Shown: in pieces, positions 20,262 to 31,558 of the stretch
How positions within the stretch are numbered: the first letter of the stretch is position 1
Layout: the number at the start of each line of letters is the position of its first letter
From: Triangularia verruculosa
Lineage: Eukaryota > Ascomycota > Sordariomycetes > Sordariales > Podosporaceae
Length of the DNA: 64,000 nucleotides
Assembly: GCA_033296885.1 (NCBI GenBank)
Contig: MU863939.1
Span: 144,727 to 208,726 of the forward strand
Direction: 5' to 3'
The notes under the pieces: generated by a model
What the model saw: only the letters and a program-made list of their open reading frames with translations
Told to the model about the DNA's origin: nothing
Databases searched by the model: none
Program-made: the position numbers and the translations under genes

Positions 20262-23200
20262 ATGGATCCCCTTACTTCCCTCAGTCTGGTTGCCAACATC
20301 GCCGCCTTTGTTGATTTCGGTTTCAAGATCGTGGCCGCCGCTCGCCAGGTCAAAAGCTCCGCAACCGGGACGACTACCACAAATGCCAACGCCGAGGTCC
20401 TCACCATTAATCTTAGAGCTATCGCTGCGAAGATAAAGGACTCTCGATTCACCGGTGACTCTGCCTCCAATGACCCTCGGTTGAGTTCCCTTGTTGCCGA
20501 ATGTGAGCGTCTATCAGAAGAGCTGCTTCGTTTGTTGAGTTCTCTGAAAGCAAAGAAGCCGGGCTCACGGAGACATGTTCTCAGCATTGCATTCAGGAAC
20601 ATGATGAAAAGAAGTGAAAGGGATGAATTGGAAGCACGTTTGGATAGATGCAGAAACCAGTTGCAACTTGAGATTGCACAAAGAACCAGGTAAGTTGACA
20701 TATGAACGTCCTCCAGCACCGCCGCAGAAAAGAATGTTGAACGCTGACGAATATCCCTAGCGAGAAGTCATTGCAACGCCTTGAATCCATCGCGGCGACC
20801 GGGGAATGCCAGACCAACGAGCTTAATGCCATCAAGCACAGCTTGCATGATTTGCATCAGCTGCACTCCCCCACGGCCACCAAACTCGATACCGCGTCGT
20901 TTCAAGGATTGACCGCCCTGCTCAAATTGTGTGGGCAGGCCTTTGAAAGTGTCGCTCTTTCTAAGCTTCTGGCCTCCATTGGGTTCGAAAAAATGACTGA
21001 TCGACTTGAGAATATAGCCGAGGCCCATGCTACTACTTTTAACTGGCTGTTGGATGCATCAGAAGCCGTGGATCCAAAGGCTTCCTTGGGCAATCTGGAG
21101 TCCGCGGAAGCCCAGGAGTGGCTACGCTTCACTCAGGTTCAGGACCTTTATCGCAAGACTTCCCGAGAAACTTTAACTTCATGGCTTGCAAAGGGCAATG
21201 GAATCTTCCACATTTTTGGGAAGCCAGGATCCGGAAAATCTACTCTTTTGAAGCACCTGTTGCGACACCCGATCGCTCAGAGTCTGCTAGAAGATTGGGC
21301 GGGAAAGAAAATGCTGGTGAAATGCTCGTTTTTCTTCTGGAAAGGCGGCTCGGATGGCCAAAAGACCTTTTCTGGGCTCTACCGGTCCCTCCTGTGCTCT
21401 GTCTTGAAGCAATGCCCTGAGCTGGCTCCGATAATCCTGCCCGCCCCTTGGCAGGCATCCCTACAAGGAGCCAACGTGGAGATGACCGACTCGCAGGCAC
21501 GTGCTGCATTTCTTGACATAATCGGACAAGACGAGGTATTTACACATCGAAAATTCGTGCTTTTTATCGATGGTCTGGATGAGTTCGAGGGGGATGACGT
21601 CGCTTTGGTCCGAACATTGCTTGGCTGGACGCAACTCAGGCCCGAGAGCATAAAAATATGCGTTTCAAGTCGGGAGCTACCGCTATTCCAGGAGCGATTC
21701 TCGTCATATCCCAAGCTTCGTTTGCATGAGGTGACAAGCTTGGATATCATGGGGTTCGTGAAAAGCACGCTGGAGGAAAATGAAGACTTGTCTTCGGCAA
21801 TTGACCATAGCCTTACCCTACGGCTTGGTCAGAAGATCATCCAAAAGGCAGAAGGTGTGTTTCTGTGGGTTTCATTGGTACTCCGAGTTGTTGAACGGGG
21901 ACTTCTTCACGAGGACGACCCTAGAGATCTTGAAGCCAAGATCGATGGTCTTCCAAGTGAACTCGAAGAGCTCTTCGGGGTGATATTCAAGGCGATAGAG
22001 ACAGAGTCTCACCCAATCGACAGGCGGAGGGCTATGATCACTCTATCTCTGTGCATGACACGGACAAAGTGCTATCTAGCGGACCTCCTGCTCTATCAGC
22101 TATCGTTTTTGGACGACTACGAATCAGATTGCGACTTTCTGTTCAAGATTCCTGGGCCTGAAGTGGTTGCGGAAGACGAAGAAAGGTTAAGGCGGTGCCG
22201 AAAACAAGTCAACGGAAGGTGCAGAGGACTTGTGAGTGTTACTTCACCAAGTCCCTCTGAACCTGAAGATGTGATACCCAAAAGACGAGCCGAGTTAGTG
22301 ACCATTACACACCGGTCACTTTTGGAGTTCTTTGCGAGACCGGAAGTCAGCGCAGTTGTCGAGTTTCAGACTCGGGGATTCAATACGACACAGTTTAGTT
22401 GTCGGTCGTTCGTCGCTCAGCAGATAACAGAACTGGATCCAGAATCACTATCCGAAAATGATATCTATCGCGATGTGTTAACACTCCTGAAGATCGCATG
22501 GGGCGCCGGCCGTATAGACACTTCGACTGTTACTCAGGTCCTTCTGGACCTGGAGAGAATCCCATTTCTTTCCTCTTCGCTTAACAACTCTCGAGGCGAT
22601 CAAAGTCACGAGATGGACTATATCTGGCCTTTTCTTTGGAGAGAAGGGTCCATGTCTCATTTCCAGGCTACTGATATGGAAAACCGCACCGTTGCTCAAA
22701 TGATCATCTTTCTGGCGATGAAGTATGGACTACCAGAGCTTCTTGCCCCCTCCGAAGCGCTCAAAGGGGGACTGATCGCTCAGGCTGCGCAGAATATTGG
22801 ACCTCAGCAATTATTTATGCGTATTTTTGATACAATGGTGGGAATGCGGAGAAACTCCTGGGATGAGAAGGATCTCACGATTTATGACCGCCTTCTCAAG
22901 TGCCTTGCCATGTGTTTACACGATGGTGCATCCCCAAATAAAGCGGTTAACTGGAAACACAGTAACTTCGCCGAAGATACGAACTATGCGACGTTGTGGG
23001 AAATACTGATCTGGACGAGTCTGTGTGGGTGCAACCGGCTCAACATATATGAACTCGGAAGACAGAAGCTGATCACTTGTCTACTACCAATATGGGTATT
23101 TTTTCTCGCTTATGGCGCAGACACCGAGTTCCGCTTGAAAGTTGAAACCCGCCACTCAGTTGAAGTATATCAGGACCTCATTAGCGTGGTTGGGCTGTTT

Positions 23201-23635
23201 GGAAAGGACGAGGAGGAGCGATTCACTCCAATCTTCATTCCTCCGTCACAGAATGCGGCGGTGGATCTCGCCGCGCGGCAGAAGGGGGTTTTAAGCTTAT
23301 CGGATCTTGTTTGTCTTCTTTTCCCGAATGACTTTGAAAAGCTTTTGCCCTTGATCGACCAAGACGCAAACACGACAGAGCATCGGACGAACAGGTCACT
23401 GGAGGTTCTCAGATCGTTTGGGCTTGACCTGGATCATTGGAGCCCGCCACTGCCAGCACACAACTCCCCACTATTCCCGGAAATCGAAGGCTGCTCTGTG
23501 AACAAAACCATCTTGTTGAGGGGTGTTTATTCGATCAACGACCCGGAGCGTGGAGTTGTCGTATACTCCAAGGAAGGAATCGCATCTCTCGACCCAAGCA
23601 ATCCAATTCATGCCAATGCGTCGCTGATTGACTGA
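20262..23635 (+). CDS. NACHT/STAND (NLR-like) protein with Helo-like N-terminal domain
   Basis: Exons 20262-20689 and 20761-23635; the 71-bp intron (GTAAGT..CCCTAG) splits a Ser codon; 1100 aa. The N-terminus (MDPLTSLSLVANIAAFVDF) is characteristic of the fungal Helo-like/NACHT N-terminal domain found on cell-death-inducing STAND proteins. The NTPase has Walker A GKPGSGKSTLLKH (~295) and Walker B FVLFIDGLDEF (~408), followed by a winged-helix-like region and an HRSLLEFF block typical of fungal NACHT proteins. No ankyrin, WD40 or TPR repeats are visible; the C-terminal ~450 residues are non-repetitive. Fungal NLRs sense non-self and trigger programmed cell death or other defence responses. The stop is only 42 bp from the convergent mpaB-like gene, so the 3' UTRs probably overlap. 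Confidence 0.9.
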
Positions 23636-23677
23636 TAGAGGTCATCCAGTACATGCTGAAGGTTGGAGACAAGATTT

Positions 23678-24832
23678 TCAGATCATCCACCGACCATGGA
23701 CCCTAATATCCTCCGCCGCCCTTGCCATGTCCTTCTTCATCCAAGACACAATCACCACTTTCACCCTCCCTGACATCAACCAATTAGCACACCAAATCGA
23801 CAAAACCACGACCCAATACGCTGCCCAAACCAGCCACCCCCTCGGATCCGGCAGTCCAAATGCCATCCTAATCCTGGCAGGCAACCAAACAGCCATCAAT
23901 ACTCTCATCACCGGCAGCGTCCAGATCAAAAGCCACGGCAGCTCCATTTCCCTCAGCAAAATATTCGCAACCTTCTTGCTCGCCTCGGTGATCTCTATTG
24001 TCCGAATCTGCTCGTCAAAATACGCCTCAAACTCCTCTAGCGACGAAGGCCACATCTCAGCCGGCATATCCAACGCCGTGGCGAACCGCCCAAACTGCTG
24101 GCAGAGTACCTCTTTCTGGGCGCGCGGCATGGGGTTTTGGTCGACGGAGAGAAGGTCCTGGGTTAGCTGCCCGGCAACGAAGAGTGTCGCTGCTGTCCAC
24201 TTTTGGAGCTCGGGATCGGTAGCGGTGTAGGAGGGACCGTTGATGAAGGAGTCTATCAACTGTTAGACTGACATCTCAGATGGTCATGAGCTTGAAGAAT
24301 TGGGACGGTGGTACACACGTTGTTTCTTGATGGCGCCACATATTAGAGCTTTCTGTTCTTCTGTTCCGTGGACGACGGCCATTATGAAGGCTGCAGTGCG
24401 TCGGAATCGTGAGATGGGATGTGTCTGGAAGCGGGAGTGGGTACACGAGCCGAGGGCTATGCCTGGGGCTGCGATCTGGAGGAGAACTGCGTAGGGGCCG
24501 CCGAGCCAGGTGACTAGGTTACCGCATGATTGTTTAAGGAGGTCTTCTGGGATCGGAGGCGGTGGTGACGCCGAAAGGAGGGACTTGTTTTCTCGTTTTG
24601 GAGGCAGGAGTGGTGATTCTGAGGGACTCGTATGAGATGATACTCTTTTGGGCATGGATACCTGCCAGGTTGGATACTGAGTGTATAAGGGAGGTGATTG
24701 GTTATTCTCCAATCTTTGGGCATAGCTTTTTGAATGATGTTGGGGGCGGTCAGAGTCCACAGCACGTTGGTGGGCGTGGGAGCCGAGGTATTGGATTTTC
24801 TTTGTTTGAGCTTTCAGCTTAGCGCTCGCCAT
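23678..24832 (-). CDS. mpaB-like/DUF2236 oxygenase-family protein
   Basis: Exons 24832-24317 and 24259-23678; 57-bp intron (GTGTAC..CTAACAG); 365 aa. The core resembles the mpaB/latex-clearing-protein (DUF2236) family of heme-dependent oxygenases: GGPYAVLLQIAAPGIALGSCTHS.F, a following P..R...T.AFIMAVVHG segment, and after the intron the block ATDPELQKWTAATLF. Conserved His and Arg residues expected for heme binding are present. A hydrophobic segment near the C-terminus (LPWLLIWTLPVMRVLMAVW) suggests membrane association, as for ER-bound mpaB. The first ~85 residues are polar and Pro/Ser-rich and may be disordered. No biosynthetic cluster is apparent around it, so the substrate is unknown. 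The exact donor site is less certain than the family. Confidence 0.78.
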
Positions 24833-25952
24833 TACGTCTCAAAATTCTGGTCACCACAAGAATAAACTCAAGATCACAAACATGGCAAAAATAAGTGACT
24901 GTCGACCTAGTTATACCAAAGGCCTCCTTCTTCAGCTGACAGGAGGTCCGGATAAGCCCGATACCTAAGTGGGTGTCATGCATGCATGTCTCATTGTGCC
25001 ACCCGGGCCGTCTGACGGCGAGAAAAATGAATCACGACTGGGTGATGCCACTCGAAACGTCCATTCAGGTAACCGACAAAACGAGACACCCTTGGAGCTT
25101 CGAGGTGGATACAACCTATCATAGGTATCGCGAAAGGAGAAATAGCCACATGTGGAAAGGTGACAGGTGGGTTACATCGGCTGAGTCCATGTCAGCACCA
25201 CCTGCAGGACCTCCGGAGGCCGCAGGCATACTAAAGATGCCGTGGAGTAGAAGGGATGGTTACAGGCATTTTAAAGCCGTTCAGTAGAGAAATTCTTGCT
25301 TTAAAGTACGTGGTTTAGGAGAGATCTGTCACACAAGTTAAGGTAATGGGCCATTTCTCACCCGAAGGCTCACCTTCAAAATAGTAGCAGCACAAAAGCG
25401 CGTAGGCCAGCGGATGTTTCGCTCTTCACTTCAATGTAGCACCCTGTATGCAATGACAGGCGTTCTTTAAGGGTGGCAACGGGAAGGGAAGGCAGACAAT
25501 CTTGTTATAGAAGACAAATGGGCCTGATCCCGGCACCTTTGACTGCTAAATACCAAACAATTGCCGGATTTCTTGTTTTTGATGCTAAGCGCATATCAGA
25601 GTGGCATGGTGCCAGATAGGAACGTCCGCGGCCTGCGTGGCTTGTTGGACGCGCGCTTAGGTAGGTGAAGTAGGTACATTGGGAAGCCACAAGGTCTTGG
25701 GGCCTCAATAACATCAAATGGCTTTGGTCTGGATATAGTATGGAATACTGAATTTCGGCCATTACAGGTGAACGTGGTTATTCTACAAGAGAGCGCACCA
25801 ATGAGAGGCGGCCACGATGCAACGCCTTCATGGACTGCTGCTCGCATTTTTTGAAGTACATTAAACAACGTTGTATCCTTTGTACAAACTTACATGTACC
25901 TAGCTTTGACTTTAGTCGCAAGGAAAAACAACTTCAGGCGCAAAGTTTCAAC
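24833..25952. other. No gene recognised
   Basis: Divergent intergenic region between the mpaB-like gene (minus) and the modin-like gene (plus). No convincing ORF. Confidence 0.55.
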
Positions 25953-27934
25953 ATGCCCGACATCGACGCCGTCGCCCTCGCGGCCCTCATCATCTCCATC
26001 ATCGCATTAACCTCTACAATTGGCCAGCTCCTCCAGCAATATTTCGCCACAGCTGATGGCTACCGTCGTTGCCTCCCCTCCGTCATGGGCCGCTGGGGGA
26101 CGAAATCCGAACGACGATGGCGATGGCGCGAATTTCGTTTCGAGACCATTTACTACGTGCCGCATATCTCGTTGCACAAGTTAACCTCGTTTGGAGGGGA
26201 TACGGTCTCCCTGTCTAAAATCTGGGACGAGGATTGGCGTGGAACGAGGCATTTAAATAGGGAGTACCTGCTCGAGAATGATGAATTTCACAGTGAGTAC
26301 AAAACGTCCACTATCTGACAGTTGAGATTGAAGCTGAAAGATACCGCTACATCTAGACGCTGCACTAGATGATTCTTGGGGGAGCGGAGAGATGGTATGC
26401 TGGGTGACTTTTGTGAAGCGACTCGCCCAGTCAGAACAGTCGCTGGCCCAAGCATTTCGTCCCCTGTCCCAGCATCCCAGGGAATGGATAAAATGGGAGA
26501 GTAGATCCGGTAGCGTTCCATCTGTTCCGTCTATTCGAGTTCTTCGGCGGTCATGGGATTTCATGGTCAGTGTTGCTGCCATGACAGGAATAAATGTGGA
26601 CCAAGCCTAACTTGAACGTGATCAAGCCACCAGACGTTACCAGACCCCTTTGCCGGACCACCTTGGCGGATATTGCAATCCTAGCGTAAGTCTCCGTCCA
26701 CGATACTCCAGATCTCTCACTGGAGCCGCTCGCAAGTGCGAAACTGACTTGATATAACCTCAGCCTACGTCTCGGAATGAAATGGAAAGAGTTTGACCCT
26801 CCGAATGGGAAGCTCAGAGCCGAAGGTCCACAGGGAATCATCACCTCGCGGTTCATCCGATCCATTGGTCTCTGCCTCGAATACACCGACACGGAACATG
26901 ATGGCACTCTGGGAGCCACCGTACCACGGAAGTTAGACCGCATTCTTTTGGATAGCTTCCTTCCAGTAGACGATGTCTCCTACTTCCTCTTTGGCATTGT
27001 CCGCGGAAACCCCAGACTCGCTTGCTACGACCGCCGCATCGACAGTCCCGCTAGCATCACCCACTTCCTCGACTTCCTTGACAGCACCAGCGCCACACCG
27101 CTCCATCTATCCGCCAACCTCGCCAAGGCAATGAAGCAACGAGAAGGCTGGATGCCTGGATTCGGCGACATTATCCCCATCACCGCACCCAAGCTCAGCA
27201 GCGCCGAATCCTTGCTCTGCCGCATCCCGATGCCAAACAGCTACGCGCCCGGCGTGCTGCGCTCCAAAGAGGGCCAACAGGTCTTCTGTGCGCGGCTGCG
27301 TGACATGCACACGGCGACAGGTGCGTCATCACAGCAACTTGCCAAGATCATGCTTCATCTTGACATTCTCGAGCGCGACCACCACGACTTCTGGACCGCC
27401 GGAGACGAGGTCTGGGGAACCATACGACTGGACGAGCACATCTCCGATCTCGCCAACGCAGCCTTCCGGGCAAAGGAGGCGTATAGCCGGACGGTGCACA
27501 TCATTTTGGATGAGATGGAGGACTATCTCATCGGTATTAATGTGGACCCTCGCGGATCGATTCGCGGATACAAAAAAGAGCTCCGCCGTGGGTTTTGCTA
27601 TGATACCCTTCTTGTCGAACATATTCGTATGGCCGTTGATTCTTATGAGGCTGCCATCGAAAAGTTGATCATCCCTCCGTCAGAATGGCGCGGTTTATCA
27701 GGTGGTAGACGTGACTGGCTTGCGGCCTGTATGAACGAGTATTGGGATCGTCTCGACGTTGTCTGCGCCGCCGTGTCGGAATACACGGACGCACCGAGGG
27801 AATTGATCATCGATGCTTGGGTTTCCATGATTTTTCGTGCCTTCTGCTGGCACCACTGTCATAGCTTAGTGCCGACCGGTATGAATCTGAATCCGGAGTG
27901 GCATCGAAACCGGATGCCTGTTTATCTAGGTTAA
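25953..27934 (+). CDS. Modin-like conserved fungal membrane-anchored protein
   Basis: Exons 25953-26292, 26357-26565, 26627-26685 and 26764-27934; introns of 64, 61 and 78 bp with standard signals; 592 aa. The N-terminus is a single hydrophobic segment (ALAALIISIIALTSTIGQLL) followed at once by QQYFATADGYRRC and a Trp/Arg-rich RRWRWREFRFETIYYVPHI. This is an arrangement I know from fungal proteins annotated as modin, often found near HET genes. The rest contains WDFM at an exon end, then a large conserved exon with no catalytic motif I recognise. A short 59-bp exon 3 keeps frame between W-D-F-M and the large exon. It is likely tethered in a membrane with the bulk cytosolic. The family name comes from memory of annotations; the function is unknown. 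Confidence 0.78.
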
Positions 27935-28237
27935 GGTACCTATTTTAAACAAAAAGGCATTTTAAGTTGAAGATGGACATGGCATAGAATTATGTATATA
28001 TAGTACAAGACAGCAGCACTACCCATGAACAACCAGATACAGTTAATTCCAACAGCAGTAACACGCTCCTTTGGGGAATAGTGAAAAAACAATACAAAAA
28101 CAACCCAACCCAGCCAAGCAAAACCAGTAGCGATCCCGAGAACCTAAAAGCACTCCCGCCACATGCAACCCTCCACCAATCCGTGTCATCCCGATCATGT
28201 CAAAAGCACACTTAGAAACTTTTCTTGCCGCGACCCC
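27935..28237. other. No gene; convergent 3' ends
   Basis: AT-rich 3' region between the modin-like gene and the fasciclin gene, with several A-rich and TATATA runs of the kind that direct 3' end formation in fungi. Confidence 0.5.
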
Positions 28238-29473
28238 TTAAAGCTGAGCCAAGACGACACCAGCACCAAGGAGAGCAGCCATGCCGAGGGCCGCACCCTG
28301 AGCAGCAGCACCAGCTTCCACAGGAGCACCATCACCACCACCATTGCCACCATCCGGGCTCGAGGTAGGGGTAGGCTCGGAAGTAGCCTGAGTAGAAGTA
28401 AGAGGAAGAGCGATACCCGTAGTGAAGGGAATACCGCCGGTGCTGCTGGCGCCAGGGAATGCGGGAGCCTGAGTGGAAGCAGCAGGGTCGGGCTCAGCGT
28501 TCGCGTTGGAGGGGTTAAGGACACTGTTCAAGTCTCGTCAGCACCCATACTCTCGAATCATCTGTGGTTCGAAAAAAAAAAAAGCTTACCCATCAATAAC
28601 ATGAATAACCCCATTAGCGCACAGCACATCGGCCTTGACAACCCTCGCACTGTTCACAAACACGCTCCCATCCTCCACCCGGAGCGTAATATCCCCGCCC
28701 TGGAACGTCGTGGCAGTCGCCCCATCCTCAATCTGGTTTGAATACACCGTCTGGCCCACAATCACATGATACCCCAAAATCCCAGCCAGTTGCTCAACAG
28801 TCAAGCCACTGACCAGATTCCCAATCGCATCAAAGGCCTCGTTGTTCGGAGCGAAGAGAGTGATATCCCTCGCATCCGTCAGCGTCTGGGCAACGCCAGC
28901 CTGCGTCACGGCACCGACGAGAGCAGTCAGGTTCTGCTCGAGCAGCGCGGTGGGGAGAGCAGCAGGGATGGTGAGGTAGTTGTCGATGATGTGAATGGTT
29001 CCGCCGGTGTAGTTGAAGTTGGCCGACTCGACAGTCGACAACTGTCCGTTGCCGGAGACGAAGCCGACGCCGTTGTTGGAGGACTGGGCCTGGAGTCTTT
29101 GACCGCCTGTGACATTGCTGTAGGCGGCGATGTCGAGGATTGTGGGGATGAACTGGGTGGGGGAAGAGGTTAGATTGGAGGCGTAGTAAGTGCCGTTCAA
29201 GACGTGGTAGGCAAGGAAGGCGGTTAGATAGTTGGGGTCGGCGAGCAGCTCGTTGGCCAGCGGGGTGGCGTTCAGTCTGGCGAGGGCCTCGTTAGAGGGG
29301 GCAAGGAGGGTGACGTCTTGAGCGTTGGCGAAGAGCTCGTAGATGACTTCTTCAGACTGGAGGAATGTGGTGAGGGAGGAGAGGGTAGCGGCGTTCTGGG
29401 CGAGGACGTCGGCGAGGGTTTGGGCATTGGCCGCGGAGGCGAGACCCAGGAGAGAAAAAGTCTTGAGATGCAT
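28238..29473 (-). CDS. GPI-anchored protein with two fasciclin (FAS1) domains
   Basis: Exons 29473-28590 and 28523-28238; 66-bp intron (GTAAGC..GAACAG) splitting a Gly codon; 389 aa. The start at 29473 gives a signal peptide (MHLKTFSLLGLASAANAQ). Two FAS1 domains follow (about residues 20-160 and 165-300). Each has the H1 motif (VTLLAPSNEALARL; ITLFAPNNEAFDAI) and the H2 region (LAYHVLNG; LGYHVIVG), ending with the classical NGVIHVIDG. A Pro/Ser/Thr- and Gly-rich linker and a C-terminal hydrophobic tail (GAALGMAALLGAGVVLAQL) make a GPI-anchor signal. FAS1 proteins mediate cell adhesion and wall association at the cell surface. The intron falls exactly at the end of the second FAS1 domain. Confidence 0.92.
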
Positions 29474-31558
29474 GTTGGTTGTGTTTGTGTTGTTGTGCTG
29501 AGAGAGGGAGAGAGTGTGAACCAAGAGGCAGCTCAGGGAAGCGAGGGAGAAGGGGGCTCGTCAGCAGTGATAGCCCAGTGGCGCTTTTGAACGGTAAAGG
29601 CGGATGTTACTTCATAGATGTCTGTCTGTCTGTCTAAGCTGTCTCAACGACCACGGGGAGGCCACGGGATTTTAAGCGACGCCGGTCAAGACAATGCATC
29701 CCTCGGCTTCTGCCTACATCTAAAGCCTTTATTCAGTAGAGCCTGACCGATCTGAACATTCACCAGAAACCCTTTCGGCATCGTTAAGTCGCATAGATCA
29801 TGAGGCTGCTGCAGGGACTACCAACCCGAATGCGAGTAGTCAGACTCCATCCAACAAGCCTTCACACCTCTTGAACAAGCTTGGCATACCCGCCAGTCCA
29901 CCCCTGACAAAGAGAGCAGAGAGAAAACAAACAGGAAATGTCGTCACCATGCAGCGGTCCGTGGCTTGGCAGCTTCTGACCTGGAGCTAGTCGGCATGTT
30001 GTAATCCATCCATCCAAGGTCCGGCTTCGGTGAAGACTCCTCAAATCGAGATGTGCACGCTGCGCCTTCCAACATCAGGCCAGTCTCCGCCTTCGACCGC
30101 AGATGAGCGAGGCGATGGGATATATTTCCCTGGAAAACTCTGTTCATCTGGCCTTGGGGTGTGAATAGGATACGCGTCCCTGCATGCCGTAGAGGGCCTT
30201 GTTGCCCATCTGCAGCAGTAGCCAAACCTTCTCGAGAGTCGACGATTCCACCAGCTCGGCATTCTAGTCATCCCGGCGATCCGGCCGAGGCCCAAGCCGA
30301 AGCCCATCCAAAATATGGTTCCCATCGATGCTTTCTTCGAATTTCGATTGCGGTGCCTGAAGCCAAGCGAAAACAGCACGGCAACTCGTTGGTATTTGCC
30401 TCGTGCCGTTCTTGGCGGATATTCGTTTCGTCCATCGACTGGCCGTTGTGTCTGGTGTTTTCCAGATGTCAGGAAAAAGGGACCACACAGCCCCGATTCC
30501 ACCAGATGGCGACAAGGGTGGAAGCCCCATCTGCGATCGCCAAGCTTCGGATCCGGGGCGGGTCTGATCGCTGGACTGCACGCCGATTCGCTGGCTTTTC
30601 GGCTACCGCACGGGCCCCAAGTCCATTGAACTGGGCGCTAAACTCTTTGGCGTCTTAGTGGAGGCCAGCTGTGGGGTAGCTGGGAAACTTGAACTGACGA
30701 CGAACAGCCCCAAATAGCTCAACTCAGTGTTCCGTGTCTCCCAGCTGCGGTGCTTTGTCAGTCTTGACAAAAGCTCTCATAGCTCCTGAATAAAGGCTGT
30801 GTCACTGAGCGAGATTGTCGGCACAAGAAACGACCTGGCTTCTGCCGCTTTGGGTATCGAAAGCATTCGACGGGAGACCGCATCGACGACAGCCAAGCCA
30901 CACAGGCCGCGTTACCCAGAGAATCCTCTCGATGGTAAGGACGAGAGCTCGATCGATGAGGAGCTGACAATTGCTGTCAAAACATGTTGTGATGGCAGAA
31001 CAGCCTTTGCAGCGTTGTACAATGGTGCTGACATCTGCTGATTCCTGTCCAATGGATGCCGCAAGTGCCGGCCATATCCACCCTTTTGCGTTGATGGTAA
31101 GGGTATCCGGGCAGATCGTCACCGATAAGAAGCTGTGAGTTGGTATGATGGCGAATAAAGATAGGAAGCCTTGAATGAAAGCTTGCGAGATGAGGCTGTG
31201 AGGTGGTAGGACATGTTCTCGTGTGATATTGGCCTACCAAAGCCTCAACGATACGCAATGGTCCCAGAAAGTAAGGCGGAGAAGAGCGGGGGCAGGATCG
31301 ATAGAGAGCATTTTGAGGGCCAGGGAGGAAAAAACGACGGCTCCAATGTGTCACGACTTCATTCAGCAAAGTAATCAGGCGAGAATCGCAGTTGCATTCA
31401 CCCAAGAGGTTTGCAGCTCAAAAATATCCAACATGTCTATCTCTATGAGGCTTGTTCCAAAACACCCCCGACCTGACGAAGCCGAAGCACCAAACGATAC
31501 ATACAGTATTCCGCAACGCCCCCCAAACACCCAATGCTATGAAGATGCTAACAACAAA
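29474..31558. other. 2-kb stretch without a convincing gene
   Basis: Several mid-length open frames overlap on both strands (30041-30502 minus, 30161-30658 plus, 30264-30581 minus), but none has family motifs or consistent splice links. A (TCTG)3 microsatellite lies at 29621-29635. The left part is the fasciclin gene promoter. Confidence 0.45.

Noticed and set aside
30041..30658. Overlapping frames on both strands (minus 30041-30502, plus 30161-30658)
   Set aside because: Neither shows motifs or a coherent gene structure; could not choose between them.
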